Shown piece by piece: positions 34,646 to 44,961 of a stretch of DNA of 64,000 nt. The position numbers and the translations under genes are program-made. The notes below the pieces were generated by a model that saw only the letters and a program-made list of their open reading frames with translations, was not told where the DNA came from and made no database searches. Origin of the DNA: Arthrobacter sp. zg-Y1110 (GTDB lineage: Bacteria > Actinomycetota > Actinomycetes > Actinomycetales > Micrococcaceae); contig NZ_CP104272.1 in assembly GCF_025244865.1 (NCBI RefSeq), forward strand, positions 2,976,001 through 3,040,000. The letters run 5' to 3'. The stretch's first letter is position 1; each line of letters starts with the position of its first letter.

Positions 34646-34760
34646 TAAAAACAGGCAACTTTCGGTAAGAGGCCCCCAACGCCGTTTGGGCCGGGGGTTC
34701 GCCGAAGAAAAGTCAGACAGTGTCTACCGCACTGAAGCGGGACAAAAGAAAGCGTTCATC
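34646..34760 (-). promoter_or_regulatory. Structured 5' leader of the helicase gene
   Basis: On the minus strand a TAGACA hexamer (near 34718-34723) is followed by about 70 bases that can fold: CCCCC pairs with GGGGG around a GGCCCAAACGGC core, nested in TTCGG/CCGAA, then GTTTTTA before the ATG. A hairpin with a T-rich tail directly before the start suggests regulation or processing, often seen for cold-induced helicases. Confidence 0.45.
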
Positions 34761-34918
34761 GACGCAGGCTGGACTGCTTACACACACTGTTCAAACCTTG
34801 GATTTTAAGCATGGTTCAACAGTGGCAGGACCAACATCTGCCTCCAGTTTACCGTAATGCGGAATCTTTCCTAATCGGGGGCCGCAACGGCGGTGAAATC
34901 CGGGGCCGTGCCAGCCGA

Positions 34919-34924
34919 TAGCAT
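34919..34924 (+). promoter_or_regulatory. Putative -10 of trmB operon
   Basis: TAGCAT lies 8 bases before ATG 34933 (5 before GTG 34930). No Shine-Dalgarno sequence. Confidence 0.5.
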
Positions 34925-34932
34925 TAACAGTG

Positions 34933-35799
34933 ATGACTACTGAACCAGCCCTGCCCGACGCCGCCGAAACCGGGCCGGCGGATCCCGCCACCGGCTCCGA
35001 CGAGGAGCAGCATTTCCGCTCTCCGGTGTCCTTTGTCCGGCGCGGCTCGCGTCTGCAGGGCCGCCGCCAGCAGGCCTGGGACGAACTTTCCGACCGCTTC
35101 GTGGTGGATGTCCCACGTGACGAAGCGGACACCTCGGTGCACCCCGGATACGTGTTCGACGCCGCCGCCGAGTTCGGGCGCACCGCTCCCCTCGTCGTCG
35201 AAATCGGTTCGGGCCTGGGCGAAGCCGTTGCCCATGCCGCCGAGCAGAATCCGGACAAGGACTTCCTGGCCGTTGAGGTCTATCTCCCCGGCCTGGCGCA
35301 GACCCTGCAGCGGATCGGCCAGAAGGGCCTGACGAATATCCGCGTGGTCCAGGCAAATGCCCCGGAGGTGCTCACCAGCATGCTCCCGGCCGGGTCCGTG
35401 GCTGAGGTTTGGGTGTTCTTCCCCGACCCCTGGCACAAGACCCGCCACCACAAGCGCCGCCTGGTCAAGGAGTCCTTTGCCGAGCTGGTGGCCCGGGTGC
35501 TGGAGCCCGGCGGCACGTGGCGCCTGGCAACCGACTGGTCTGACTACGCCGTGCAGATGCGCGACGTGCTGGATGCATCGGCGCGGTTCGAGAATCTGCA
35601 CGCCGGCGAGCGTGCCGGTGAAGACAGCCCACTGACGCGCGTGCGCCGGGAAGGCCTGGAGAACAAGGCGCCGGAAGACGACGTCGATACCCTCGGCGGC
35701 TGGGCCCCGCGCTTCGAAGGCCGGACACTGACCAGTTTCGAGAACAAGGCCCACGAGGCCGGCCGACTGATTTTCGACCTTGCTTACCGAAGGATCTGA
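34933..35799 (+). CDS. trmB: tRNA (guanine-46-N7)-methyltransferase
   Basis: A 288-residue SAM methyltransferase that modifies the variable loop of tRNA. Recognisable: VEIGSGLGEAVAHAA (SAM motif I), NIRVVQANAPE, and the diagnostic VFFPDPWHKTRHHKRR, then PGGTWRLATDWSDYA. The first ~40 residues are an acidic, poorly conserved leader. Start: ATG 34933 preferred, GTG 34930 is the alternative. The next gene begins eight bases after the stop, so trmB leads an operon with a NYN-LOTUS protein and a methyltransferase. Confidence 0.94.
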   Translation: MTTEPALPDAAETGPADPATGSDEEQHFRSPVSFVRRGSRLQGRRQQAWDELSDRFVVDVPRDEADTSVHPGYVFDAAAEFGRTAPLVVEIGSGLGEAVAHAAEQNPDKDFLAVEVYLPGLAQTLQRIGQKGLTNIRVVQANAPEVLTSMLPAGSVAEVWVFFPDPWHKTRHHKRRLVKESFAELVARVLEPGGTWRLATDWSDYAVQMRDVLDASARFENLHAGERAGEDSPLTRVRREGLENKAPEDDVDTLGGWAPRFEGRTLTSFENKAHEAGRLIFDLAYRRI

Positions 35800-35806
35800 C
35801 TCAAAA

Positions 35807-36805
35807 ATGACTGAACCGAACGACGCACGCGTCGGTCTCTACATCGATTTCGACAACATTGTTATCTCGCGCTATCAGCAGTTGCATGGCCGCAACGCGT
35901 TCCAGCGCGACGGGATCCGCAATTTCGACCGGACGAACCGCGAGGCCGATCCCGAAGTTGCCGCCAAACTCACCGCAGCCACGGTGGATTTCAACGCAAT
36001 TATCGATTTCGCCGCTTCCTTCGGAACCCTCGTGGTTAACCGCGCCTATGCCGACTGGTCGGTGCCCGTGAACGCGAGTTACCAGCGCCAGCTGATGTCC
36101 CGGGCAGTGGACCTCACGCAGCTGTTCACCACCACCACGCGCGGTACCAAGAACGGGGCGGACATCCGCCTCGCCGTGGACGTCGTCGAAGACCTCTTCC
36201 GCCTGCCCGACCTGACCCATGTCATCATCGTGGCCGGCGACAGCGATTACATTGCCCTCGCGCAGAAGTCCAAGCGGCTCGGCCGCTTCGTCGTCGGCAT
36301 CGGTGTTGCCGGGTCGACCAGCACCTCCCTCGCTGCGGCCTGCGATGAATTCGAGGATTACGACTCGCTGCCCGGCATCGAAGCCGCAGCCGCCGCTCCG
36401 GCCGCGTCGGATACGGCTGCCGGGAAAACCGCAGCCCCGACGGATTCCCAGCCCGACCCTGCCCCTGCGCGCAGGCTCACTACGGTCCCCATGTTCTCGC
36501 ACACGGGCCAGGCCGGGTTTGAGGAGCCGGAACCCGCCGACGACGTCGACCCGGGTGTCCTCGCAACGGAACTCCTCGTGCGGGCCCTGCAGATCGGCCA
36601 CGCGAAGGGCGACGCCGACGAGTGGCTCAACACGGGCACGGTCAAGAACCAGATGCGCCGGATGGACCCGGCCTTCAACGAGAAGCCGCTGGGCTTCCGG
36701 TCCTTCACCGATTTCCTCTCCTCGCACGGCGACCTGGTGGAGCTGGACGACGACGGGCCCCAGCGCCTTATCCGCCTTCGCCCGGAAGCTGACACCCGCC
36801 GTTGA
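35807..36805 (+). CDS. NYN domain nuclease-like protein with C-terminal LOTUS/OST-HTH domain
   Basis: A 332-residue protein with a PIN-like NYN domain (residues 8-190): GLYIDFDNIVISRY with Asp14 and Asp16, a mid-domain NGADIRLAVDVVEDLF with Asp119, and VIIVAGDSDYIALA with Asp145 and Asp147. These are the acidic residues expected in metal-dependent RNA cleavage. After a Pro/Ala linker, residues ~250-325 (LVRALQIGHAKGDADEW... FRSFTDFLSSHGDLVEL) fit the winged-helix LOTUS/OST-HTH fold, an RNA-binding module. Related in architecture to LabA/MARF1-like proteins. Start: ATG 35807; AAGGA lies ~14 bases upstream. Cleavage activity is inferred from residues, not known. Confidence 0.82.
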   Translation: MTEPNDARVGLYIDFDNIVISRYQQLHGRNAFQRDGIRNFDRTNREADPEVAAKLTAATVDFNAIIDFAASFGTLVVNRAYADWSVPVNASYQRQLMSRAVDLTQLFTTTTRGTKNGADIRLAVDVVEDLFRLPDLTHVIIVAGDSDYIALAQKSKRLGRFVVGIGVAGSTSTSLAAACDEFEDYDSLPGIEAAAAAPAASDTAAGKTAAPTDSQPDPAPARRLTTVPMFSHTGQAGFEEPEPADDVDPGVLATELLVRALQIGHAKGDADEWLNTGTVKNQMRRMDPAFNEKPLGFRSFTDFLSSHGDLVELDDDGPQRLIRLRPEADTRR

Positions 36806-37452
36806 CACGCAGCGCCGAGCCCTCCGATTCCCAGCCGCGGGATCCTGCAGCCGTCGAGGAGCTGTGGGACCGGCGCTACGCCGGCAGCGGCGAACTGTGG
36901 AGCGGGCAGCCCAATGCCGTGCTGGTCAGCGAGGCCCGGGGGCTCCGGCCCGCCCGCGCCTTGGATGTGGGCTGCGGCGAGGGTGCCGACGCCCTGTGGC
37001 TGGCGGAACAGGGGTGGGACGTCACTGCACTGGACGTCTCGGGGGTAGCCCTCGCCCGGGCGGCCCGCCAAGCCGGGCTGCGTTCGGTCCGGGTGGACTG
37101 GGTGCATGCGGGTCTGGTCGAGGCTGCCCTGCCGCCGGCGTCCTTTGACCTGGTTTCGGCGCAGTACCCCGTACTCCTGCGGACTGACGGGAACGAAGCG
37201 GAACACTCGCTGCTTCGCGCCGTCGCGCCGGGCGGGGTTCTCCTGTGGGTGCACCATCCGCCGCCCACTGCGGAGGAAGCAAAGGCCCGCGGAATTGATC
37301 TTCACGAGTACGTGGGAGTTGCCGACGTGGCTGCACTGCTCGATGACGATTGGCGGATAGAGGTCGACGAAACCCGCCCACGGCACGTTGCCAGCGGTGC
37401 CGGGGCCCACCACACCGAGGATGTTGTGTTGCGCGCACGGCGGCTGCGCTAG
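36802..37452 (+). CDS. Class I SAM-dependent methyltransferase
   Basis: A 216-residue methyltransferase with LDVGCGEGADALWLAEQGWDV (motif I), ALDVSGVALARA, and VAPGGVLLWVHHPPPT (motif IV/V region). The opening AAVEELWDRRYAGSGELWSG pattern resembles thiopurine/tellurite (TehB)-type small-molecule methyltransferases. Substrate unknown. Start: TTG 36802 overlapping the NYN stop (TTGA), so translation is coupled to the NYN gene. It is the third gene of the trmB operon. Confidence 0.8.
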   Translation: MTRSAEPSDSQPRDPAAVEELWDRRYAGSGELWSGQPNAVLVSEARGLRPARALDVGCGEGADALWLAEQGWDVTALDVSGVALARAARQAGLRSVRVDWVHAGLVEAALPPASFDLVSAQYPVLLRTDGNEAEHSLLRAVAPGGVLLWVHHPPPTAEEAKARGIDLHEYVGVADVAALLDDDWRIEVDETRPRHVASGAGAHHTEDVVLRARRLR

Positions 37453-37578
37453 CCCTCCGGTGTTTTCCCTCCCGGGGACCGCCTGATCGCCTCCCGCCCA
37501 TTGACAGGTGCCACGCCGCGTCGCGAGCATGTTGCCTGGCACCGTTACCCAGTGCCGTAACCAAAACGGGAGGGCACC

Positions 37579-38205
37579 ATGGCCGGCCGTGTTTCCATCG
37601 ACCTCTTTATGACGCTGGACGGCGTCGCCCAGGCTCCGGGCGGCCCGGAGGAAGACCTGGAGGGCGGTTTCGCCTACGGCGGCTGGCAGGCTCCCCTGCT
37701 CGACGAAACCATCGGTGCCCAGGTGGACGAGGGCATCCAGTCCATGGACGCACTGCTCCTGGGGCGGAAGACATACGACATTTTCGCCGCCTACTGGCCG
37801 CACCAGCTGGAGGGTGAGGACTCCGGAATTGCACGCAAGTTCGATGCCGTCCCCAAATACGTCGCGTCGCGGGGAACCCCGGATCTGGGCCGGTGGCGGG
37901 ACTCGCACCTCCTCGATGGAGACCTGGCGGCGGCGCTGGCAGGCTTACGGGAACGGCACCGGGAAATCCATGTCATCGGGAGCATCGACTTCTCGCGCAC
38001 CCTCGTCGCGGGCGGCATGTTCGATTCCCTGAACCTGTGGGTGAATCCGGTGGTCGTCGGCCCCGGGAAACGCCTGTTCCCTCCGGACGGCCCGCCCGCG
38101 GAACTGAGACTGCTCGGGGCGCCGGAGGCTTCGGAAAAAGGAGCGGTCCTCCTGCGCTACGGCTGGGCGGGACCGACCCCCGGAACCGGACTCGTCGGGT
38201 CCTGA
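37579..38205 (+). CDS. RibD C-terminal/dihydrofolate reductase-like protein
   Basis: A 208-residue protein of the DHFR/RibD_C family: RVSIDLFMTLDGVAQAPGG at the N-terminus, LLLGRKTYDIFAAYWP (about residues 56-71), IHVIGSIDFSRTLVAGG near the nucleotide site, and LWVNPVVVGPGKRLFP. Such proteins are NAD(P)H-dependent reductases of unknown substrate. Start: ATG 37579 with GGGAGGGCACC upstream. The 126-base gap before it has GGTGCCA (37507-37513) facing TGGCACC (37537-37543), whose role is unclear. Convergent with the MOSC gene. Confidence 0.82.
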   Translation: MAGRVSIDLFMTLDGVAQAPGGPEEDLEGGFAYGGWQAPLLDETIGAQVDEGIQSMDALLLGRKTYDIFAAYWPHQLEGEDSGIARKFDAVPKYVASRGTPDLGRWRDSHLLDGDLAAALAGLRERHREIHVIGSIDFSRTLVAGGMFDSLNLWVNPVVVGPGKRLFPPDGPPAELRLLGAPEASEKGAVLLRYGWAGPTPGTGLVGS

Positions 38206-38227
38206 CCAGGGCGACTGGACCTGGCCG

Positions 38228-38965
38228 TCATGCGGTCAGGGTGCGGCGAAGGGTAACGACGTCTCCGACCCGCAGCTTCCCGGTCCGCATGACATGTGCC
38301 TGCAGCCCGAATTCCGTGGAGTGGTGCGTGCCGAGAAGCTTCAACGCCTTGCGCTGTGCCGCGATACCGGCCTGCGTCTCGTCGATCATCACGCAGCGCG
38401 GCATCCCCTCCCCCAGTCGCAGAAGAACCTCGCCTCCGAGAACCAGTTCGGCGCCGACCCATTCGTCCTCGCAGAACCCTAGCCGGGAACCGGTGTCGAT
38501 GACGATGTTGGCGCGGAAACGGCGCTCATCCACCGCACCACCGGTCAGGCCCTCGAGTGCCGCAAGTGAGGACGTTGTCACCAGGTGCAGGGGTGTCTCG
38601 TCATGGTGCCCGACAGCGGTTTCGGTCCGCAGGGTCAGTTCCCGGCCGAAGGCTGCGCTCAGCGCCCGGGAGGCGGCCGGATCATCGACTCGATATTGAC
38701 GGCCCTCAGGGCTCAGCAGCAACGGCGCAGTTTCACTGTCCTCGATGCTGGAGGACCACTGCATTAACCCGGGCACGGGGCGGAAGCGCCGCGTCCGCTT
38801 GCCGCTGGCGATGCCGCCGTCGTCGGTGTAAACCGCCCATCGGCGGTCATGCTGCAATCCCCTGTCGGTCACGGCGGAGGCGCGCAGCGCCTGGCCCGCG
38901 GTCGACTTGACCGGATAGCGGTACAAGGCCTGGACGCTGCCTACCGGCGTTTCCTCATATGGCAT
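38228..38965 (-). CDS. MOSC domain protein
   Basis: A 245-residue protein with MOSC_N-type beta-barrel region (LYRYPVKSTAGQAL, VTDRGLQHDRRWAVYTDDG) and MOSC domain (VDERRFRANIVIDTG, WVGAELVLGGEVLLRLGEGMPRCVMID). The cysteine in PRCVM is the residue typically used by MOSC proteins to bind a molybdenum cofactor sulfide. Probably a molybdoenzyme-type reductase component (YcbX/mARC-like). The usual C-terminal ferredoxin domain of YcbX is missing, so an electron partner is needed. Confidence 0.85.
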   Translation of the reverse strand: MPYEETPVGSVQALYRYPVKSTAGQALRASAVTDRGLQHDRRWAVYTDDGGIASGKRTRRFRPVPGLMQWSSSIEDSETAPLLLSPEGRQYRVDDPAASRALSAAFGRELTLRTETAVGHHDETPLHLVTTSSLAALEGLTGGAVDERRFRANIVIDTGSRLGFCEDEWVGAELVLGGEVLLRLGEGMPRCVMIDETQAGIAAQRKALKLLGTHHSTEFGLQAHVMRTGKLRVGDVVTLRRTLTA

Positions 38966-39002
38966 CCCGGCATTGTGTCATAAAGGCCCTGCAGGCCGGC
39001 GC

Positions 39003-39515
39003 TTAGAGCGACTGGATGTAGCCGTCGTCGGCGTAGTTCCGCTCGGCGGACTTGCCGGCGGGAAGCGCGCGCAGCCGGCTCCGGCGTTCCATCAGCGAGA
39101 CCAGGCCCAGCTGCTGGACGGCGGTGGCGGCGGCCGGCGGGCGCTGCCCGCGGCTGAGGGTGACGACGTCGCCGGCGAGCCCGGCAGCGAAGACGCGGCT
39201 GCGGTCGGGGGTACGGCGCTGGGCCTCGTCCAGTTCGGTGGAGAGTTCCACAATCCGCTGACGCAGGCCGGTGACTTGGTTCTGCAGCTCCATGATCCGC
39301 TTGATGCCTTCGAGGGAGACACCCTCCTGGGAGAGCTTCTGGACCTCGCGCAGCAGTTCGATGTCGCGCTGGGAGTATCGGCGCGACCGCCCCGGAGCCC
39401 GGCTGGGACGGACAATCCCCAGCCGGTCGTATTGCCGGAGGGTCTGCGGATGCATCTCCGCGAGCTCAGCGGCAACGGAGATCACGAATATAGGCGCATT
39501 GACGTCTATGCCCAT
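39003..39515 (-). CDS. hspR: Heat-shock repressor HspR (MerR family)
   Basis: A 170-residue MerR-type repressor. The helix-turn-helix part is IFVISVAAELAEMHPQTLRQYDRLGIVRPSR (about residues 9-39), then GRSRRYSQRDIELLREVQKL and a coiled coil (NQVTGLRQRIVELSTELDEAQ). HspR binds HAIR sites with DnaK as a co-repressor; such sites occur before dnaK and clpB in this window. Start: ATG 39515 with GAAGGAGGAACA, an ideal ribosome site. Last gene of the dnaK operon, as in Streptomyces and mycobacteria, so the circuit is autoregulatory. Confidence 0.95.
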   Translation of the reverse strand: MGIDVNAPIFVISVAAELAEMHPQTLRQYDRLGIVRPSRAPGRSRRYSQRDIELLREVQKLSQEGVSLEGIKRIMELQNQVTGLRQRIVELSTELDEAQRRTPDRSRVFAAGLAGDVVTLSRGQRPPAAATAVQQLGLVSLMERRSRLRALPAGKSAERNYADDGYIQSL

Positions 39516-39585
39516 TGTTCCTCCTTCACTGCTGTTGAAATGGTAACGCGGGTAGTTCAACCCTCCGGGGAGCGGAGCGCCGGAA

Positions 39586-40587
39586 TTACAGCCGTGCTTT
39601 TGCTGCCAATCCGGCTCTGGGGTCCTCGCCCTTGGTCGCGTCGGCGAATGCCTCGACGGCTTCCCGGGCGTCCTTGTTCAGGTGGGTGGGCACGGCGACG
39701 TCGATAGTCACCAGCAGGTCCCCGTTGCCCTTGGAGGTGTGCACGCCGCGGCCCTTGACCCGCAGGGTGCGTCCCGACGGTGTTCCGGCGGGCACCTTGA
39801 GCCGGACGGTGTCGGAGGTGAGGGTAGGCACCTCGATGGTGGCACCCAGGGCGGCCTCGGGGAAGGAGACCGGAACGTGGATCCGGATGTTGTTGCCCTC
39901 GCGGGTGAAGAAGTCGTGCGGGGTGACGTGGACGGTGACCATCAGGTCCCCCGCGCCTGCGGGGCCGGGCTGGCCCTTGCCGCGCACCCGGATCTTCTGG
40001 CCGTCCTTGACGCCGGCCGGGACCCGGACCTCCACCACTTCGCCGCTGGGTTCGCGCAGGCCGATCACGGTTCCGTTAATGGACCCTGCAAAGGAAATGG
40101 TGGTGCTGGCCGTCCGGTCCGCACCCTTGGTGGGCGGCGGGGCACCGAAACCGCCGCCGCCGAAGCCGCTGCCGCCGCCGAAAAGGTCGGCGAATTCGGG
40201 CGGGATGTTGCTGCCGCCCGCGTTGAAGGTGGTCCGCCGGCCGCCGCCGCGTGCGGTCTGGCCGAACAGGTCCCCGAAGATGTCCTCGAAGCCCGCCCCG
40301 CCGGCACCGCCGCCGGCACCCTGGGGGCCGCCGGCAGTGAACCGGGCGCCGCTGCCCATGGCACGGATGGCGTCATACTGCTGGCGTTCCTCGGCATCGG
40401 ACAGGACCGAATACGCCTCGGAGAGGTCCTTGAACATGCGCTCGGAGTTGGCGTCGCCCTGGTTCTGATCGGGATGGTACTTCCGCGCCAGTTTGCGGTA
40501 CGCCTTCTTGATGTCGGCGTCGGACGCATCCTTGGGAACACCCAGAATCTTGTAAAAGTCCTTATCGACCCAATCCTGACTAGCCAA
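39586..40587 (-). CDS. dnaJ: DnaJ-type co-chaperone without zinc fingers
   Basis: A 333-residue J-domain protein: [36 protein letters not shown] contains the HPD motif (about residues 33-35), followed by a Gly/Phe-rich linker ([12 protein letters not shown]) and DnaJ C-terminal beta domains. The four-CxxCxGxG zinc centre is absent, so this is the DnaJ2/CbpA-like type that follows grpE in actinobacteria. Start: TTG 40587 with GGAAGGG about ten bases upstream; the longer frame with ATG at position 7 lacks a site. Separated from grpE by a terminator. Confidence 0.92.
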   Translation of the reverse strand: MASQDWVDKDFYKILGVPKDASDADIKKAYRKLARKYHPDQNQGDANSERMFKDLSEAYSVLSDAEERQQYDAIRAMGSGARFTAGGPQGAGGGAGGAGFEDIFGDLFGQTARGGGRRTTFNAGGSNIPPEFADLFGGGSGFGGGGFGAPPPTKGADRTASTTISFAGSINGTVIGLREPSGEVVEVRVPAGVKDGQKIRVRGKGQPGPAGAGDLMVTVHVTPHDFFTREGNNIRIHVPVSFPEAALGATIEVPTLTSDTVRLKVPAGTPSGRTLRVKGRGVHTSKGNGDLLVTIDVAVPTHLNKDAREAVEAFADATKGEDPRAGLAAKARL

Positions 40588-40679
40588 TTGGTGTCCCTTC
40601 CTCATTTGCGAATCCCGCTGCATTGCCGCGAAAACACGGCTGCCGGGCCTGCTGCCCCTGCTGCGGGACCTGCCGATGG

Positions 40680-40716
40680 AAAAATGTCCGGGGCCGCTTT
40701 ACGGCGGCCCCGGACA
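40680..40716 (-). terminator. Intrinsic terminator between grpE and dnaJ
   Basis: A 13-bp stem (40685-40697 with 40704-40716) and loop, followed on the minus strand by TTTTT (40684-40680). It lies inside the dnaK operon, directly after the grpE stop. Confidence 0.85.
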
Positions 40717-40724
40717 CGGTGCAA

Positions 40725-41369
40725 CTACTGTTCCGGAACCGAAACAATCACCTGCGCGGCTCGCAGGACCCGGTCGCCGGACTTGTAGCCGGCCCTCAGG
40801 ATCTGCGTCACCGTATCGAACGTGACGTCCGCGCTCTGCTGCTGGATGAGTGCCTCGTGGATGTTCGGATCGAACTCCACACCGGTCTCATCGATGCGGC
40901 TGAGTCCGTACGTTTTCAGCGAGTTTTCCAGCTTGGTGGCGATCGCGGCGAAGGGTCCCTCCGCCAGGTCGCCGTGCTGGCGTGCGGCGTCAATGTCGTC
41001 CAGGACGGGCATCAGGGAGTTCAGGACTCCGATGACGGCCATCTCCCGGGCGACGTCGCGGTCGCGTTCCACCCGCTTGCGGTAGTTCACATACTCGGCC
41101 TGCAGGCGCAGCAGGTCGTTGCGCAGTTCAGCTGCCTCCGGCGAACCGGACGCGGCAGGCTGGGCCGGTACGTCGGCGTTGTTCAGGATCTGCTCCGCCT
41201 GGGAGAGTGCATCTCCCTCGGCTCCGGCGGCGGGGGCGGAAGCCGAAGCTTCCTCCCCTGCCGCGCCACCGTTGGCGGAATCCGCAGTCTCGCCCGTGCC
41301 GGGCGTGTCCTGGCCGTTTACGGGCTCTTCACCTTCGGGAGTGTTCCCGTGCTCGTTTTCCGCCGGCAT
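40725..41369 (-). CDS. grpE: Nucleotide exchange factor GrpE
   Basis: A 214-residue DnaK exchange factor. An acidic, low-complexity head (~75 residues) precedes the long helix LRNDLLRLQAEYVNYRKRVERDRD and the beta domain GVEFDPNIHEALIQQQ and VTQILRAGYKSGDRVLRAAQVIVS. The core motifs are all present. Two bases separate its start from the dnaK stop, so translation is linked to dnaK. Start: ATG 41369. Confidence 0.95.
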   Translation of the reverse strand: MPAENEHGNTPEGEEPVNGQDTPGTGETADSANGGAAGEEASASAPAAGAEGDALSQAEQILNNADVPAQPAASGSPEAAELRNDLLRLQAEYVNYRKRVERDRDVAREMAVIGVLNSLMPVLDDIDAARQHGDLAEGPFAAIATKLENSLKTYGLSRIDETGVEFDPNIHEALIQQQSADVTFDTVTQILRAGYKSGDRVLRAAQVIVSVPEQ

Positions 41370-41371
41370 GG

Positions 41372-43374
<2,003 letters not shown>

Positions 43375-43404
43375 TTTACTCAGCAGTATTTCTTTGTCAA
43401 CAAA

Positions 43405-43425
43405 CTTGAGTGTCTCAGGCTCAAC
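43405..43425 (-). promoter_or_regulatory. HAIR operator 2 upstream of dnaK
   Basis: CTTGAGT-N7-GCTCAAC matches the HspR consensus at 12 of 14 positions with exact N7 spacing. Left arm is perfect. Centre-to-centre distance from operator 1 is 51 bases. Confidence 0.85.
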
Positions 43426-43488
43426 TCTGCGCCCGGAGGTTGCGGAACACGGCAGCGGGCCCTTCTCCCTCGCGGGCGGGTCTGGCGG

Positions 43489-43494
43489 TAGGGT
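43489..43494 (+). promoter_or_regulatory. Putative -10 of the methyltransferase gene (leaderless)
   Basis: TAGGGT ends 6 bases before ATG 43501; no ribosome site is present. Confidence 0.55.
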
Positions 43495-43500
43495 CCTGCC

Positions 43501-44304
43501 ATGGCTTCCGAAACCTATTCCCACGGCCATCACCGCAGCGTGGTGGACGCCCATGCCCTCCGAACGGCGCGGGACTGCGCGGCGTATCTGCTGCCGGAGC
43601 TGACGCCCGGAGTCAGCATTCTCGACGTCGGCTGCGGCCCGGGCAGCATCACCGCCGATTTCGCGGCGCTTGCGGCTCCGGGCCCGGTGGTGGGCCTGGA
43701 CTCCTCCGAAGACGTCCTTATCTCCGCCCGCGCCCGGGCGGACGGACGCGGACTGGCCAATGCCTCCTTTGTCGCCGGGAATGTCTATGACCTCGATTTT
43801 CCGGACGAAACGTTCGACGTCGTCCATGCCCACCAGGTGCTCCAGCACCTGATGGACCCGGTGGCCGCGCTTCGGGAAATGCGCCGGGTCGCCAAGCCCG
43901 GCGGGCTGGTGGCGGTGCGCGACGCCGATTTCTCCGGCATGATCTGGCATCCGCCCACACCCGAGCTGGCCCAGTGGATGCGGATCTACCAGCAGATTGC
44001 CCGCGGTAACTCCGCTGAGCCCGATGCCGGCCGGCACCTGCTGGCCTGGGCGCTGGAGGCCGGCTTCACCGACGTCACGCCCTCATCCTCCAACTGGCTC
44101 TACGCGACACCGGAAGAGCGGCGCGGACACGCGGACTCCTGGTCCGAACGCGTACTGCACTCCGCCTTCGCGGAGCAGGCGCAGGAACGCGGACTGGCGG
44201 ACAGCAACCTGCTGGCGCAGCTTGCCGCCGGCTGGCAGGAGTGGGCCGGAGCCCCGGACGGCTGGTTCCTGATCCCCTGCGGGGAACTGCTCCTCAGAGC
44301 CTGA
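43501..44304 (+). CDS. SAM-dependent methyltransferase (UbiE/Methyltransf_11 type)
   Basis: A 267-residue methyltransferase: SILDVGCGPGSITADFAAL (motif I, about residues 40-58), VVGLDSSEDVLISAR, FDVVHAHQVLQHLMDPVAALREMRRVAKPGG (motif IV and V) and RDADFSGMIW. The QVLQHL segment resembles ubiquinone/menaquinone and natural-product methyltransferases. Substrate unknown. Start ATG 43501 directly follows a promoter-like hexamer. It is divergent from dnaK and shares that intergenic region with the HAIR sites. Confidence 0.85.
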   Translation: MASETYSHGHHRSVVDAHALRTARDCAAYLLPELTPGVSILDVGCGPGSITADFAALAAPGPVVGLDSSEDVLISARARADGRGLANASFVAGNVYDLDFPDETFDVVHAHQVLQHLMDPVAALREMRRVAKPGGLVAVRDADFSGMIWHPPTPELAQWMRIYQQIARGNSAEPDAGRHLLAWALEAGFTDVTPSSSNWLYATPEERRGHADSWSERVLHSAFAEQAQERGLADSNLLAQLAAGWQEWAGAPDGWFLIPCGELLLRA

Positions 44305-44367
44305 CCGTTTCTGGCTAGGGTTAAGGAATGTCCGCCATCATGACCATGTGCCCCGGGAACTCCCCCG

Positions 44368-44958
44368 ATGCCCGTTAGCTCCTTCGCGCCCCTGCTCATT
44401 GCGGTGGACGGTTTCTCCGGCGCCGGGAAAACCACCCTGGCCGCCGGGATTGCCGCTGCCCTGTCCCGCTCCCGTTCCGTTCGGGTGTTCCACCTGGAGG
44501 ATGTCTACCCCGGCTGGGACGGGCTGGAATCGGGAATGACCTACTACCGCGAGCACATCCTGTGCCCGCTCGCCGAGGGACGCGCCGCCCGCTGGCAGTC
44601 CTGGGACTGGGCCGCCGGACGCTGCGGCGACTGGCAGAGAACCGAACCGGCCGACGTCGTGGTCTTCGAAGGCGTCGGCGCCGCCCACCGCGCTGCCCGG
44701 CAGCTGCTGGACACCACGGTCTGGGTGGCGGGTGAGGAAAGCGTCCGCCGCCGGGTCGCGTTGGCGCGCGACGGCGGAACCTATGCTCCGCACTGGGAGC
44801 GGTGGGCGGCGCAGGAACGCCGCTGGGCGGCCGACGACGACGCTGCCTCCGCCGCGGATCTCACCGTACGGCTGGTGGGTCCGCAGGGGAACGCCGCGGC
44901 AGCGCTGAGGGCCGTCCTGTCCCGGCTGCAGCCGGAACCGCGGAACGTTCCCGGCTAG
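44368..44958 (+). CDS. P-loop kinase, uridine kinase-like
   Basis: A 196-residue ATP-binding protein with Walker A DGFSGAGKTTLA (about residues 14-25) and a uridine kinase-like HLEDVYPGWDGLESGM segment in which Asp-Tyr may hold the substrate. EPADVVVFEGVGAAH looks like the Walker B. It lacks the lid of true uridine kinases and may phosphorylate another small molecule. Start: ATG 44368, 60 bases downstream of the preceding gene and after a TAGGGT hexamer near 44314. The convergent cls gene ends three bases after its stop. Confidence 0.75.
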   Translation: MPVSSFAPLLIAVDGFSGAGKTTLAAGIAAALSRSRSVRVFHLEDVYPGWDGLESGMTYYREHILCPLAEGRAARWQSWDWAAGRCGDWQRTEPADVVVFEGVGAAHRAARQLLDTTVWVAGEESVRRRVALARDGGTYAPHWERWAAQERRWAADDDAASAADLTVRLVGPQGNAAAALRAVLSRLQPEPRNVPG

Positions 44959-44961
44959 CCG

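Noticed and set aside
35780..35806. TTG start 27 bases earlier for the NYN gene
   Set aside because: It lies inside the trmB stop region and has no ribosome site; the ATG at 35807 follows an AAGGA segment.
37507..37543. GGTGCCA/TGGCACC repeat as an operator for the RibD-like gene
   Set aside because: Short arms, 23-base gap and no matching copy elsewhere in the window; it could occur by chance in this composition.
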